Shown piece after piece: positions 17,146-25,668 of a stretch of 31,028 nucleotides of DNA. Source of the stretch: JBFFXF01 sp041569895 (GTDB lineage Bacteria > Planctomycetota > UBA8108 > JACQVS01); assembly GCA_041569895.1 (NCBI GenBank), contig JBFFXF010000060.1:1-31028 (forward strand). Direction: 5' to 3'. Below the pieces are notes generated by a model, which made no database searches, had not been told where the DNA came from, and was given only the letters and a program-made list of their open reading frames with translations. Position 1 is the first letter of the stretch; every line of letters starts with the position of its first letter. The translations under genes and the position numbers were made by a program.

Positions 17146-18114
17146 ATGAACGAGACCAACGGTTCCCGCGATATTCCCCGGAGGACGTTCCTGCACGTCA
17201 CGGGCGCGACGATCGCGGCGTCCTTCGCCGTCCCGGCCGCCGGGCTCGGCGCTCGCGCCGCCCGGGCCGACGATGAGCCCTCACGCAAGCGGCCACGCGA
17301 GAATCGCGGCCGCATCTTCAAGTCGATCAAGTTCGGCATGTTTCGCGAGAAGCTCCCCTACGAGGAGAAGCTGCGACTGCTGAAGGAGATGGGCTACGAC
17401 GGCGTCGAACTCAACAGCCCCGGCGGCGAGGACAAGAAGAAGGCGCTCGAGGCGAGCCGCAAGCTCGACTTCCCCCTCCACGGCGTCGTCGACTCGATCC
17501 ACTGGGGGACCCGGCTCTCCGATCCGAGCGCCGAGGTGCGCGCGAAGGCGGTCGCGGGGCTGCGGACGGCGATCGAGGAGTGCCACTTCGTCGGCGGCAC
17601 CGCGGTGCTGCTCGTCCCCGGCGCGGTGCGGAACCCGGAGACCGAGAACCAGGAGCAGGTCTGGGAGCGCTCGATCGCCGGCATCCGCGAGGTGCTGCCC
17701 CTGGCGGCGCGGCTCGGGATCCACATCCTCATCGAGAACGTCTGGAACGGCTTCTGTTACATCCACGACGGCCCCTCGAATCAGACCGCCGACACGCTGG
17801 CGGCGTACATCGACGCCATCGACAGCCCGTGGGTCGGCGTCTACTTCGACATCGGCAACCACCAGAAGTACGGCAGCCCGCCCGACTGGATCCGCACCCT
17901 CGGCCGCCGCATCGTCAAGCTGGACGTCAAGGACTGGGGAAAGGAGGGCGGCTTCGTCCACGACCTCGGCGCCGGCGACGTCGACTGGCTGGCGGTGCGC
18001 CGGGCGCTGCGAGACATCCGCTTCAGCGGCTGGGCGACCGCCGAGATCGCCGGCGGCGACCGCGAGCGCATCGCGAGGGTGGCGCGGCAGATGGACGAGG
18101 TGCTCGACTTGTGA
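17146..18114 (+). CDS. Tat-exported sugar phosphate isomerase/epimerase (xylose isomerase-like TIM barrel)
   Basis: The ATG at 17146 is preceded by GAGG overlapping the stop of the DUF1080-ThuA gene. The 322-residue product carries a twin-arginine signal (IPRRTFLHVTGATIAASFAVPAA, in part) and an AP_endonuc_2/xylose isomerase-like TIM barrel. Visible metal-site segments are LLKEMGYDGVELN, HILIENVWNGF (Glu), VYFDIGNHQKYG (Asp and His) and ATAEIAGGD (Glu near the C-terminus). The paired 3-keto-glycoside hydrolase family gene and periplasmic location suggest an epimerase, isomerase or C-glycoside-cleaving type enzyme rather than a central-metabolism isomerase. This is inference from context; the barrel alone does not fix the reaction. 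Confidence 0.88.
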   Translation: MNETNGSRDIPRRTFLHVTGATIAASFAVPAAGLGARAARADDEPSRKRPRENRGRIFKSIKFGMFREKLPYEEKLRLLKEMGYDGVELNSPGGEDKKKALEASRKLDFPLHGVVDSIHWGTRLSDPSAEVRAKAVAGLRTAIEECHFVGGTAVLLVPGAVRNPETENQEQVWERSIAGIREVLPLAARLGIHILIENVWNGFCYIHDGPSNQTADTLAAYIDAIDSPWVGVYFDIGNHQKYGSPPDWIRTLGRRIVKLDVKDWGKEGGFVHDLGAGDVDWLAVRRALRDIRFSGWATAEIAGGDRERIARVARQMDEVLDL

Positions 18115-18167
18115 GCCGGGTCGAAATCCGAGCCAGCGAGGAAAATCGCGCGGTCCAGAAAGGAGGG

Positions 18168-18193
18168 CGGCCGCGGGCTTTCGCCCGCGGCCG
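18168..18193 (+). terminator. Strong GC hairpin after the isomerase gene
   Basis: CGGCCGCGGGC and GCCCGCGGCCG form a perfect 11-bp stem with a TTTC loop, 54 bases past the stop codon. There is no T-run after it, so it may act as a rho-independent-like pause, an mRNA stabiliser or a dispersed palindrome. Confidence 0.5.
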
Positions 18194-18214
18194 GGTGATA
18201 GGGTCTCTTAAGGA

Positions 18215-18234
18215 GGGTTGGGTTGGGTTTTGGG
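18215..18234 (+). other. G-quadruplex motif upstream of the tandem hydrolase gene
   Basis: GGGTTGGGTTGGGTTTTGGG fits the four-tract G3 quadruplex pattern with loops of 2, 2 and 4. It is on the coding strand, about 100 bases before the GTG start of the next gene. Confidence 0.7.
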
Positions 18235-18331
18235 TCTCACCCCTCTAAGTGCACACCACGTGCCAAACCTCGGGACGCTTTCGAGACGTCGTAAGTCCTT
18301 ATTTTTTGGTCGCTGATCCACACTCCAGCCG

Positions 18332-20764
18332 GTGAGGTCCTGTACAGTGTCAGGGAATCGGACACCCGGGTGTGTGCCCTGCCTCCTGGTCGTGCTCCTG
18401 GCGACGTCCGCTGCCCCCGATGAGGGCGAGGGGCAGGGCGAGCTCGCCGGCACGGCCCCGCTGACTCTCGAGGGCGACATCGCCTCGCGGCTCGTCGCCG
18501 GCGTCGACCGCTTCCTCCTGCGCCAGCTCGAGCGCTCCATCGAGCGGCGGGGACGCCACTGGAAGCGCGACCGCTCGTCCCACGAGGCCTACGCGGCGTC
18601 GATCGCCCCGAACCGAGCCCGGCTGCGGCGCATCCTCGGCGTGCGCGACCCGCGGGTGCCGTACGCGGCCCCGGAGCTCATCGTGCCGGCGTCCGGGCTG
18701 CCCCGGACCGAGGGCGGGTCGGTCCGCCCGCGAACCTCGATGCTCGGCGTGGTCGGATCCGGCGAGCATTTCGTGGCGTACGCCGTCCGCTGGCCGGTGA
18801 TCCGCGACGTCACCGCCGAGGGGCTGCTCCTGGTGCCCGACCGGTTGCTCGTGCGCCAGACGCGATCGGACCCGGGGGTCCGGCGGCTCGGAGCGATCGC
18901 CGACGTCGTCGCCCTGCCCGACGCCGGCCAGACGCCCGAGATGATCGCGGGACTCGTCGAGGGCGTGCCGCCGGAGTCGCAGTACGCCCGGCGTCTCGCC
19001 GAGATCGGCTGCCGCGTGCTCATCCCGACGCTGATCGATCGCCGCATCACCCACCGGAAGATCCCCAACCGCGAGTTCCTCTACCGCTCGGCGTTCGAGC
19101 TCGGCCGCCACCTGATCGGCTACGAGGCGCAGAAAGTGCTCGCCGGGGTCGACTGGTTCGCGCGCGAGGCCGGCGACGACGACCCGCGAATCGGCGTCAT
19201 CGGGTGGGGAGAGGGCGGTCTCCTCGCACTCCACGCCGGCGCGCTCGACGAGCGCATCGACGTCACCTGCGTCAGCGGTCACTTCGACTCGCGACAGGAG
19301 ATTTGGCGCGAGCCGCTCGATCGCAACGTCTTCGGACTGCTCGACGAGTTCGGCGACGCGGAGATCGCCAGCCTCATCGCGCCGCGGGCGCTCGTCGTCG
19401 AGGCGGCGCGGGCCCCCGACGTCGTCGTGCCGCCCGGGACCGGCGCGGCGCCGGCTCGCACCGTCACGCCCGAGATCGATTCGGTCCGGCGCGAGGTCGC
19501 CCGCGCCCGCGAGCTCACCGCCGGGCTCGAGCCCGCACCGCGACTGGAGCTCATCATCTCGGGCGACACCGGCTCCGGACCCTTCGGAACCGACGCCGCG
19601 CTCGAGACGTTCCTCGATGCGCTCGGGCGGGGATCCCCCGCCGTCCGCGAGGCTCTCCGCAAGACCGCGTCGTCGACGCCCCCGCGCCACCTGCGGGCCG
19701 ACTTCGATCCGGGGCCGCGCCACGCCCGGCAGATGCACGAGCTCGACCGGCACAACCAGCAGGTCCTGCGCGACAGCGCCTCGGTGCGCGCCGAGTTTTT
19801 CAAGCGGCTCGACACCAGCTCGCTCGAGCGCTACGCGGAGACCATCGAGTGGTACCGCGACTACTTCCGTGACGAGGTGATCGGGCGGTTCGATCTCGAG
19901 CTCTCCCCCGCGAATCCGCGATCACGGAGGATCTACGACGACCGGGGATTCATCGGGTACGAGGTCGTGCTCGACGTCTTCGAGGACGTCATCGCGTACG
20001 GCATCCTGCTCGTGCCACGCGGGATCGCCGATGGCGAGCGCCGCCCGGTCGTCGTGTGCCAGCACGGGCTCGAGGGGCGACCTCAGGACGTCGCCGACCC
20101 GTCGCGCGACCACCCCGCGTACCACCAGTACGCGGCGAAGCTGGCGAGACGCGGGTTCGTGACCTTTTCGCCCCAGAACCTCTACATCTTCGGTGACCGC
20201 TTCCGCACCCTGCAACGCAAGGCGAACCCGATCAAGAAGACGCTCTTCTCGGTGATGGTCCCGCAGCACCACCAGATCACCGACTGGCTCGCGGGGCTTC
20301 CGTTCGTCGATCCGGAGCGCATCGGGTTCTACGGGCTGTCCTACGGCGGCAAGTCGGCGATGCGCATCCCGCCGCTGGTCGATCGCTACTGCCTGTCGAT
20401 CTGCTCGGCCGACTTCAACGAGTGGGTCGACAAGAACGCCTCGACGCATCACGGCTACAGCTACGTCTGGACGGGCGAGTACGAGATCTTCGAGTTCGAC
20501 CTCGGCAGCACGTTCAACTACGCCGAGATGGCGGCGCTCATCTGCCCGCGACCGTTCATGGTCGAGCGCGGCCACTTCGACGGCGTCGCCAGCGACGAGA
20601 CGGTGGCGTGGGAGTTCGCCAGAGTGCGCCGCCTCTACGCAGCGAAGCTCGGCATCGGCGACCGCTGCGAGATCGAGTGGTTCGTCGGCCCGCACACCAT
20701 CAACGGCCGCGGCACCTTCGAGTTCCTCGAGCGGCATCTGGCGTGGCCACGCGAGGATCGTTGA
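18332..20764 (+). CDS. Protein with two alpha/beta-hydrolase domains, N-terminal one apparently inactive
   Basis: The frame opens with GTG at 18332; a GTG at 18347 with GAGG upstream is a good alternative. A short hydrophobic leader (CVPCLLVVLLATSAAP) suggests export. In the N-terminal half (about residues 100-430) the nucleophile elbow is GVIGWGEGG, where the serine of GxSxG is Gly293, so this domain should lack esterase activity. The C-terminal half (about 500-810) has an intact elbow GLSYGG with Ser670 and a likely catalytic His788 in GPHTINGRG; VVVCQHGLEGRPQD supplies the usual oxyanion strand. It resembles dienelactone-hydrolase or acetyl-xylan-esterase-like planctomycete proteins. The neighbouring sugar genes make a carbohydrate esterase plausible, but the substrate is unknown. 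Confidence 0.82.
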   Translation: MRSCTVSGNRTPGCVPCLLVVLLATSAAPDEGEGQGELAGTAPLTLEGDIASRLVAGVDRFLLRQLERSIERRGRHWKRDRSSHEAYAASIAPNRARLRRILGVRDPRVPYAAPELIVPASGLPRTEGGSVRPRTSMLGVVGSGEHFVAYAVRWPVIRDVTAEGLLLVPDRLLVRQTRSDPGVRRLGAIADVVALPDAGQTPEMIAGLVEGVPPESQYARRLAEIGCRVLIPTLIDRRITHRKIPNREFLYRSAFELGRHLIGYEAQKVLAGVDWFAREAGDDDPRIGVIGWGEGGLLALHAGALDERIDVTCVSGHFDSRQEIWREPLDRNVFGLLDEFGDAEIASLIAPRALVVEAARAPDVVVPPGTGAAPARTVTPEIDSVRREVARARELTAGLEPAPRLELIISGDTGSGPFGTDAALETFLDALGRGSPAVREALRKTASSTPPRHLRADFDPGPRHARQMHELDRHNQQVLRDSASVRAEFFKRLDTSSLERYAETIEWYRDYFRDEVIGRFDLELSPANPRSRRIYDDRGFIGYEVVLDVFEDVIAYGILLVPRGIADGERRPVVVCQHGLEGRPQDVADPSRDHPAYHQYAAKLARRGFVTFSPQNLYIFGDRFRTLQRKANPIKKTLFSVMVPQHHQITDWLAGLPFVDPERIGFYGLSYGGKSAMRIPPLVDRYCLSICSADFNEWVDKNASTHHGYSYVWTGEYEIFEFDLGSTFNYAEMAALICPRPFMVERGHFDGVASDETVAWEFARVRRLYAAKLGIGDRCEIEWFVGPHTINGRGTFEFLERHLAWPREDR

Positions 20765-20896
20765 CAGCCGTGCCCGATCAACCGAATTTGATTTCAGGAA
20801 AATAGGCCTCGCGCCACGAGCCCGTCGCGGGTAGACTCCCCGTGCCTCGAGGCGTTGCCGGTCCGAAGCGGCACGCCGACGACTGGAAGACGAGCG

Positions 20897-21538
20897 ATGC
20901 GCATCGCGACCCCCGAACCGGCCAGCAGCGTCCTCCACGAGGACGTCAGCTGGGAGGAGTTCGAGCGGATACTCGCCGAGTTCGGCGACCGCCCGGCCCT
21001 CAGCGTGACCTACGACCGCGGTCGACTGGAGATCGTGTCGCCGTCGCCAGACCACGAAGTGACGAACCGCCTGCTCGCCCAGCTCGTCGAGACGATCTGC
21101 GACGCGCGGCGCGTCCATTACCGCTGTTTCGGCTCGATGACGGTGCGCCGCTCCGATCTTCTCCGCGCCGTCGAACCGGACACGTGCTACTTCATCCAGA
21201 GCCTCGCCCGGGTGCCGGTCGACCGGCCCTTCGACTTCACGGTCGACCCCCCGCCCGATCTTGTCGTCGAGGTCGACATCACGAGACGCTCGATCGAGCG
21301 GTTCCCGATCTACGCCGCGCTCGGCGTTCCCGAGGTCTGGCAGTTCCGCGACGACCGCATCAGGGCGTACGGACTGCTGGAGGGTCGGTACGAGCCGCGC
21401 GAGCACAGCCTGGCGTTCCCGTGGCTGCGCGTCGAGGAGCTCTCGCGGTTCGTCGCCGATCGCGGCCAGCGCAGCGATCTCGAGATCCGGGACGCCCTCC
21501 GCGCCTGGGTGCGCGCCAGCGCGGACCCGGATCGCTGA
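20897..21538 (+). CDS. Uma2 family (DUF820) endonuclease-like protein
   Basis: The ATG at 20897 (MRIATPEPASSVLHEDVSWEEF) gives 213 residues; a TTG at 20855 would add 14 residues of no family character. The restriction-endonuclease-like fold of Uma2 is recognised by RLEIVSPSPDHE (residues 43-54), PPPDLVVEVDIT (Asp121, Glu125) and YAALGVPEVWQFRDDRI. The lysine often found between the PDLVVEV motif and the Y..xGV motif is not obvious here, so nuclease activity is uncertain. Uma2 genes are usually many per genome and often mobile-looking in planctomycetes and cyanobacteria, with no settled role. It ends 15 bases from the convergent MoaD-like gene. Confidence 0.85.
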   Translation: MRIATPEPASSVLHEDVSWEEFERILAEFGDRPALSVTYDRGRLEIVSPSPDHEVTNRLLAQLVETICDARRVHYRCFGSMTVRRSDLLRAVEPDTCYFIQSLARVPVDRPFDFTVDPPPDLVVEVDITRRSIERFPIYAALGVPEVWQFRDDRIRAYGLLEGRYEPREHSLAFPWLRVEELSRFVADRGQRSDLEIRDALRAWVRASADPDR

Positions 21539-21553
21539 TCGACTCGCGGTCGT

Positions 21554-21817
21554 CTACCCCCCGCTCACCGCCGGCACGAAGGTCACCTCGCTCTGCTCCC
21601 CCACTGGCTGCAGCAGGCCGCGGGTCGCGATGACGCTGTCGACGGCCACCGCCAGGCCCGGCCGCAGCTCGTCGTCCTCGAGGACGCGGTCGCGGATGCC
21701 GGGGTGCTCCTTCTCGAGGGCGTCGATCACCTCGCCGATGGTGGCGCCGGCGACGGTGATCTCGCGAGCGCCGCCCGTGAGCTTCCTGAGCTGCGGTGGG
21801 ATGCGGACGAGGGCCAC
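21554..21817 (-). CDS. MoaD/ThiS-like small sulfur carrier
   Basis: An 87-residue ubiquitin-like protein begins at GTG 21817 and ends in SGG, the C-terminal diglycine activated in sulfur-carrier proteins. The sequence PPQLRKLTGG, ITVAGATIGEVIDALEKEHPG and EVTFVPAVSGG fits MoaD rather than a housekeeping protein. It lies 32 bases after the molybdenum subunit gene. MoaD gives sulfur to the dithiolene of molybdopterin, so it may help cofactor the hydroxylase encoded upstream; a ThiS-like or other carrier role is possible. Confidence 0.8.
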   Translation of the reverse strand: MALVRIPPQLRKLTGGAREITVAGATIGEVIDALEKEHPGIRDRVLEDDELRPGLAVAVDSVIATRGLLQPVGEQSEVTFVPAVSGG

Positions 21818-21849
21818 GGATCGAGCTCGCTCCTGTCGCGCTCCTCGCG

Positions 21850-24141
21850 CTACTCGTCCTCGGGCGGCGTGCCCGCAGCGGTGAGCACGGCCCGGAGGAC
21901 GCGCGCCGGATTCATCGGCAGGTCGCGGAGGCGCACGCCGATGGCGCGGTAGATGGCGTTGGCGATGGCGGCGGGCGGAGGCACGATCGGCACCTCGCCG
22001 ACGCCGCGCACGCCGAAGGGATGGCCGGGGTTCGGCACCTCGACGATGATCGCGTCGATCATCGGCAGGTCGAGGGACGTCGGCATGCGGTAGTCGAGGA
22101 AGCTGGCGTTCGTCATCCGCCCCTCCGCGCTCCAGCGATACTCCTCGTTGATCGCCCAGCCGATCCCCTGCGTCACGCCGCCCTGGATCTGACCCTCGAC
22201 ATAGGCGGGGTGGATCGCCTTGCCGGCGTCCTGGACCGCGGTGTAACGGAGGATGGTCACCTTGCCGGTCTCCGGGTCGACCTCGAGATCGACCATGTGC
22301 GTGCCGAAGCCGCCGCCGACCGACGGGTCCGCGTTCACCGAGCCCTGCGCGACGACCGGTCCGCCGGTCTTGCCGAGCTTGCCGGCGAGCTCCTTGAACT
22401 CGATCGACTTGCTGCCGTCGCGGAGCCGGTACGTGCTCCCCTCGACCTCGACGTCGTCGGGCGAGGCCTTCCAGAGCATCGCGGCGCGTTCCGCCATCTT
22501 CTTCTTGGTCTCCTTGCCGGCCTCGATCACCGCCAGCCCCGACGCGAACGTGACGCGGCTGCCGCCGGTGACGTCGTTGTAGCCGACCGAATCGGTGTCG
22601 ACGACCTGCGGCCGCACGTCCTCGGCGTCGACGCCGATCACCTCGGCGAGCTGCATGGCGAGCGACGCGCGCGTGCCGCCGATGTCGGTCGAGCCCTCGA
22701 CCAGGTTGACGGTGCCGTCGGAGTTGACGGTGACGGTGACGCTCGACTTGAGGCCGCAGTTGAACCAGTACCCCGACGCGACGCCACGGCCGCGGTACGG
22801 GCCCTCGAGCCTGGTCGCGGCGTGCTCCGAGCGTCGCGCCGCCTCGACGGTCTCCTCGAAGCCGATGCGCGGAAAGACCAGCCCGTCGGCGCGGCGCGTC
22901 CCCTCGCGGGCGGCGTTCTTCGTGCGGATGTCGAGCGGATCGAGCCCCGCCCACTCGGCGATCTCGTCGATCAGCGTCTCGGAGGCCATCGCCGCGTTGG
23001 TCGCGCAGGGCGCGCGGTACGCCGCCGTCTTCGGCTTGTTGACGACGACGTCGTAGCCGTCGATGTGGATGTTCTCGATGTCGTACGGCGCGAAGACCGT
23101 CAGCATGCCGCAGACGAACGGCGAGCCGGGAAACGCGCCGGCCTCGTACGCCATGTCGGCGCTCGCCACGACGAAGCGGCCGTCCTTCGTGGCGCCGATC
23201 TTGACCCGGATCGAGGAGCCGGGCGTCGGCCCGGTGCCCTCGAAGACCTCGGCGCGGTCCATGGTCATCTTCACCGGCCGGCCGGTCTTCCTCGACAGCA
23301 GCGCGGCGACCGGCTCGAGGTAGATGGGAATCTTGCCGCCGAACCCGCCGCCGATCTCGAGCGGCACGACCTTGACGCGCGACACCGCGAGGCCGACCAC
23401 CTCCGCGACCTGCTCGCGCACCGTGAACGCACCCTGCGTGCTGCACCAGATGGTCAGGTGGCCATCGGCGTTCCAGAGCGCGGTGGCGTTGTGCGGCTCG
23501 ATGTAGCCCTGGTGGACCATCACCGCGTTGAACTCGCCCTCGAAGATGCGGTCGGCCGCGCCGAAGCCCTTCTCGACGTCGCCCTTCTCGAAGCAGACGT
23601 GCTTCGCGACGTTGCTCGGCTTCTTGGCCGTCTCGCCGAGGTCGTCGGTGAACAGGTCGTCGTGGAGGAGGGGCGCCGACGGCTCCATGGCCGCGCGGAC
23701 GTCGATGGCGGGCTCGAGCGGCTCGTACTCGACCTTGATCAGCCGCGCCGCTTCCTCGGCGACGTGCGCATCGACGGCCGCGACCGCGGCGACCGCGTGC
23801 CCGCGATAGAGCGCCTTCCCCTCGGCGATGAGGTTGTTGCGCAGGTGCAGCGCGTTCATCGGCCCCTCGCCGAGATCGACCATCTTCGCCTTCGGGCGCG
23901 GCATGTCGGCCGAGGTGATCACGGCCTTGACGCCGGGAAGCTCGAGCGCGCGGGACGGATCGATCGACTTGATGCGCGCGTGGGCGTGCGGGCTGCGAAC
24001 CACCTTGCCGTGGAGCGCGCCGGCGATCTTGAAGTCGGCGCCGTAGATCGCGCGTCCCGTGACCTTGTCGACGCCGTCGTGACGGATCGGCCGCGTGCCG
24101 ATGACGCGGTACTGCTTCGGCTGTTCTTTCGTCGTCGTCAT
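21850..24141 (-). CDS. Xanthine dehydrogenase family molybdopterin-binding (large) subunit
   Basis: The ATG at 24141 follows GGAGGAGACGG and overlaps the upstream stop by four bases. The 763-residue protein starts KPVTG-like (RHDGVDKVTGRAIYGADFK) and has the molybdenum-site GGGFGGK at 264-270, a SADMAYEAGAFPGS region, AYRAPC at 374-379 and, near the end, GVGEVP with Glu716 as the catalytic base. It is the hydroxylase subunit of a three-subunit enzyme that adds water-derived oxygen to a carbon centre. Family members act on purines, aldehydes, nicotinate, 4-hydroxybenzoyl-CoA or CO; the lack of the CO dehydrogenase VAYRCSFR motif rules out that activity, but the substrate cannot be chosen. Family members commonly have AYRAPG where this has AYRAPC. 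Confidence 0.92.
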   Translation of the reverse strand: MTTTKEQPKQYRVIGTRPIRHDGVDKVTGRAIYGADFKIAGALHGKVVRSPHAHARIKSIDPSRALELPGVKAVITSADMPRPKAKMVDLGEGPMNALHLRNNLIAEGKALYRGHAVAAVAAVDAHVAEEAARLIKVEYEPLEPAIDVRAAMEPSAPLLHDDLFTDDLGETAKKPSNVAKHVCFEKGDVEKGFGAADRIFEGEFNAVMVHQGYIEPHNATALWNADGHLTIWCSTQGAFTVREQVAEVVGLAVSRVKVVPLEIGGGFGGKIPIYLEPVAALLSRKTGRPVKMTMDRAEVFEGTGPTPGSSIRVKIGATKDGRFVVASADMAYEAGAFPGSPFVCGMLTVFAPYDIENIHIDGYDVVVNKPKTAAYRAPCATNAAMASETLIDEIAEWAGLDPLDIRTKNAAREGTRRADGLVFPRIGFEETVEAARRSEHAATRLEGPYRGRGVASGYWFNCGLKSSVTVTVNSDGTVNLVEGSTDIGGTRASLAMQLAEVIGVDAEDVRPQVVDTDSVGYNDVTGGSRVTFASGLAVIEAGKETKKKMAERAAMLWKASPDDVEVEGSTYRLRDGSKSIEFKELAGKLGKTGGPVVAQGSVNADPSVGGGFGTHMVDLEVDPETGKVTILRYTAVQDAGKAIHPAYVEGQIQGGVTQGIGWAINEEYRWSAEGRMTNASFLDYRMPTSLDLPMIDAIIVEVPNPGHPFGVRGVGEVPIVPPPAAIANAIYRAIGVRLRDLPMNPARVLRAVLTAAGTPPEDE

Positions 24142-24617
24142 GCCGTCTCCTCCGCGTTTCCGTTCGTCGAGTCGAGCACGGCGCGGATGATCTTGTCGTA
24201 GCCGGTGCAGCGGCAGAGGTTGCCGGCGAGGTAGAGCCTCGCGTCGGCCTCGGTCGGCCGCGGCTTCTCGTCGAGAAGCGCCTTCGCGGCGACGATGAAG
24301 CCGGGCGTGCAGACGCCGCACTGGAGCGCCGCGTGTTCCAGGAAGCGCTGCTGGATCGTGTGCAGCCCGCCGGCGGGCGCGATCCCCTCGACGGTGGTGA
24401 CCGCCGCGCCGTCGATCTCCGGCGCCAGGACGATGCAGGAGTTCACCAGCCGTCCGTCGAGGATGACGTTGCACGCGCCGCAGTTGCCGTTGTTGCAGCC
24501 CTCCTTCGATCCGGTGAGGCCGAGCTCGTCGCGCAGCGCCTCGAGCAGGCTCGGGCGCGGCTCGCAGAGGAACTCGACCGGCTCGCCGTTGATCGTCGCC
24601 CTGACGTGAACCTTCAT
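24138..24617 (-). CDS. Xanthine dehydrogenase family [2Fe-2S] subunit
   Basis: The 159-residue protein has the two clusters of the small subunit: a plant-ferredoxin-like site with Cys41, Cys46, Cys49 and Cys61 (EGCNNGNCGAC), and a second site with Cys100, Cys103, Cys135 and Cys137 (QCGVCTPGF and LCRCTGYD). It passes electrons from the molybdenum site to the FAD subunit. Its stop overlaps the large-subunit start (ATGA), so translation is probably coupled. The ATG at 24617 matches the usual start of the family, although the ribosome-binding site (GAGAGACGC) is weak. Confidence 0.93.
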   Translation of the reverse strand: MKVHVRATINGEPVEFLCEPRPSLLEALRDELGLTGSKEGCNNGNCGACNVILDGRLVNSCIVLAPEIDGAAVTTVEGIAPAGGLHTIQQRFLEHAALQCGVCTPGFIVAAKALLDEKPRPTEADARLYLAGNLCRCTGYDKIIRAVLDSTNGNAEETA

Positions 24618-24661
24618 GCGTCTCTCATTCGGGTGTGCTCGGATGGCTTCGATTCGATGCT

Positions 24662-25549
24662 TCAACGGGTCCCGTTTCCGGCGGCGCGGGCACGCTCGAG
24701 GGCGACCTCGAGCGTCCGCCGCGTCAGCACGCCGGCGAGGTGGCGGCGCTGCCAGATCTCTCCGCGCATGTCGCGGATCGGCCTCGCGGCCTTTCTCGCG
24801 GCCTCGGCGACCTCCGCGAACGCCTCCGCGGTGGCCTTCCGCCCGGCGAGCGCGTCGGTCGCGTTCGCGAGCGCCAGCGGCGTCGGCGCGACCGCGGCGA
24901 GCCCGACGCGCGCGGAGCGGATGGTCTCGCCGTCGTCCTCGAGCTCGATGAACGAACCGGCGCCGGCGACCGCGATGTCCATCTCGTTGCGGGGGATGAA
25001 GCGCTCGTAGCGCGATCCGCTCCGACCGCCGCTGCGCGGGAGCCGGATCGACACCAGCAGCTCGCCGCGCTCGAGGACCGTCTTCCCCGGCCCGACGCAG
25101 AACTTCTCGACGGGTACCTCCCGCTCGCCCGACGGCCCGGCGATGCGACACGTGCCGCCGTGAGCGATCAGGGGCGGCACGCCATCCGCCGCCGGCGAGG
25201 CGTTGCAGAGGTTGCCGCCGAGACTGGCGCGGTTCTGGATCTGGATGCCGCCGATCAGCGACGCGGCGTCGAACACCGCGGGGTAGGCGCGCGCGATCTG
25301 CTCGTCCTCGTAGATCCGGCAGCACGGCACGGCGGCGCCGATGACGAGTCCGTCGCCGTCGAGCCGCAGCTCGGTGAGCTCGGGCACGCGCTTGACGTCG
25401 ACGATGACGTCCGCGTCGCTCCGATACTCGCGAAGCTGCACGATGAGGTCCGTGCCGCCGGCGAGCGGACGCGCACGCGGCCCGGCCTTCGCCAGGATCT
25501 CGACCGCCTCGGCGAGAGAGGCGGGCGCATGGTATTCAATCTGCCGCAC
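24662..25549 (-). CDS. Xanthine dehydrogenase family FAD-binding subunit
   Basis: The GTG at 25549 follows AGAGGA and gives 295 residues. FAD-binding signatures are PLAGGTDLIVQLR (28-40) and NRASLGGNLCNASPAAD (106-122), as in the medium subunits of CO dehydrogenase and of hydroxybenzoyl-CoA reductase. The C-terminal domain includes GLAAVAPTPLALANA. It heads the operon, followed after 44 bases by the iron-sulfur subunit. It transfers electrons to an acceptor that cannot be deduced. A TATAAG sequence about 35 bases upstream could be a -10 element, without a clear -35. Confidence 0.92.
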   Translation of the reverse strand: MRQIEYHAPASLAEAVEILAKAGPRARPLAGGTDLIVQLREYRSDADVIVDVKRVPELTELRLDGDGLVIGAAVPCCRIYEDEQIARAYPAVFDAASLIGGIQIQNRASLGGNLCNASPAADGVPPLIAHGGTCRIAGPSGEREVPVEKFCVGPGKTVLERGELLVSIRLPRSGGRSGSRYERFIPRNEMDIAVAGAGSFIELEDDGETIRSARVGLAAVAPTPLALANATDALAGRKATAEAFAEVAEAARKAARPIRDMRGEIWQRRHLAGVLTRRTLEVALERARAAGNGTR

Positions 25550-25668
25550 GCGGAATTCCTCTGCTGGGCGCTAAACTCCGCACTTATAGCACACGGAAGG
25601 GCGAAGCTCCAGGGTCGCCGTGCGACGAGGACTCATGAGGAAGGCGTCCTTCAGGTCTGTTTCTGCCA

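Noticed and set aside
21796..24201. 801-residue plus-strand frame, with similar frames at 2168-4105, 3711-5540 and 19922-21406
   Set aside because: Antisense shadows of conserved genes, with low-complexity composition and no domain resemblance.
21850..24474. 874-residue version of the molybdenum subunit
   Set aside because: The first 111 residues are an out-of-frame reading of the [2Fe-2S] gene; the ATG at 24141 has a good ribosome-binding site and the family's usual beginning.
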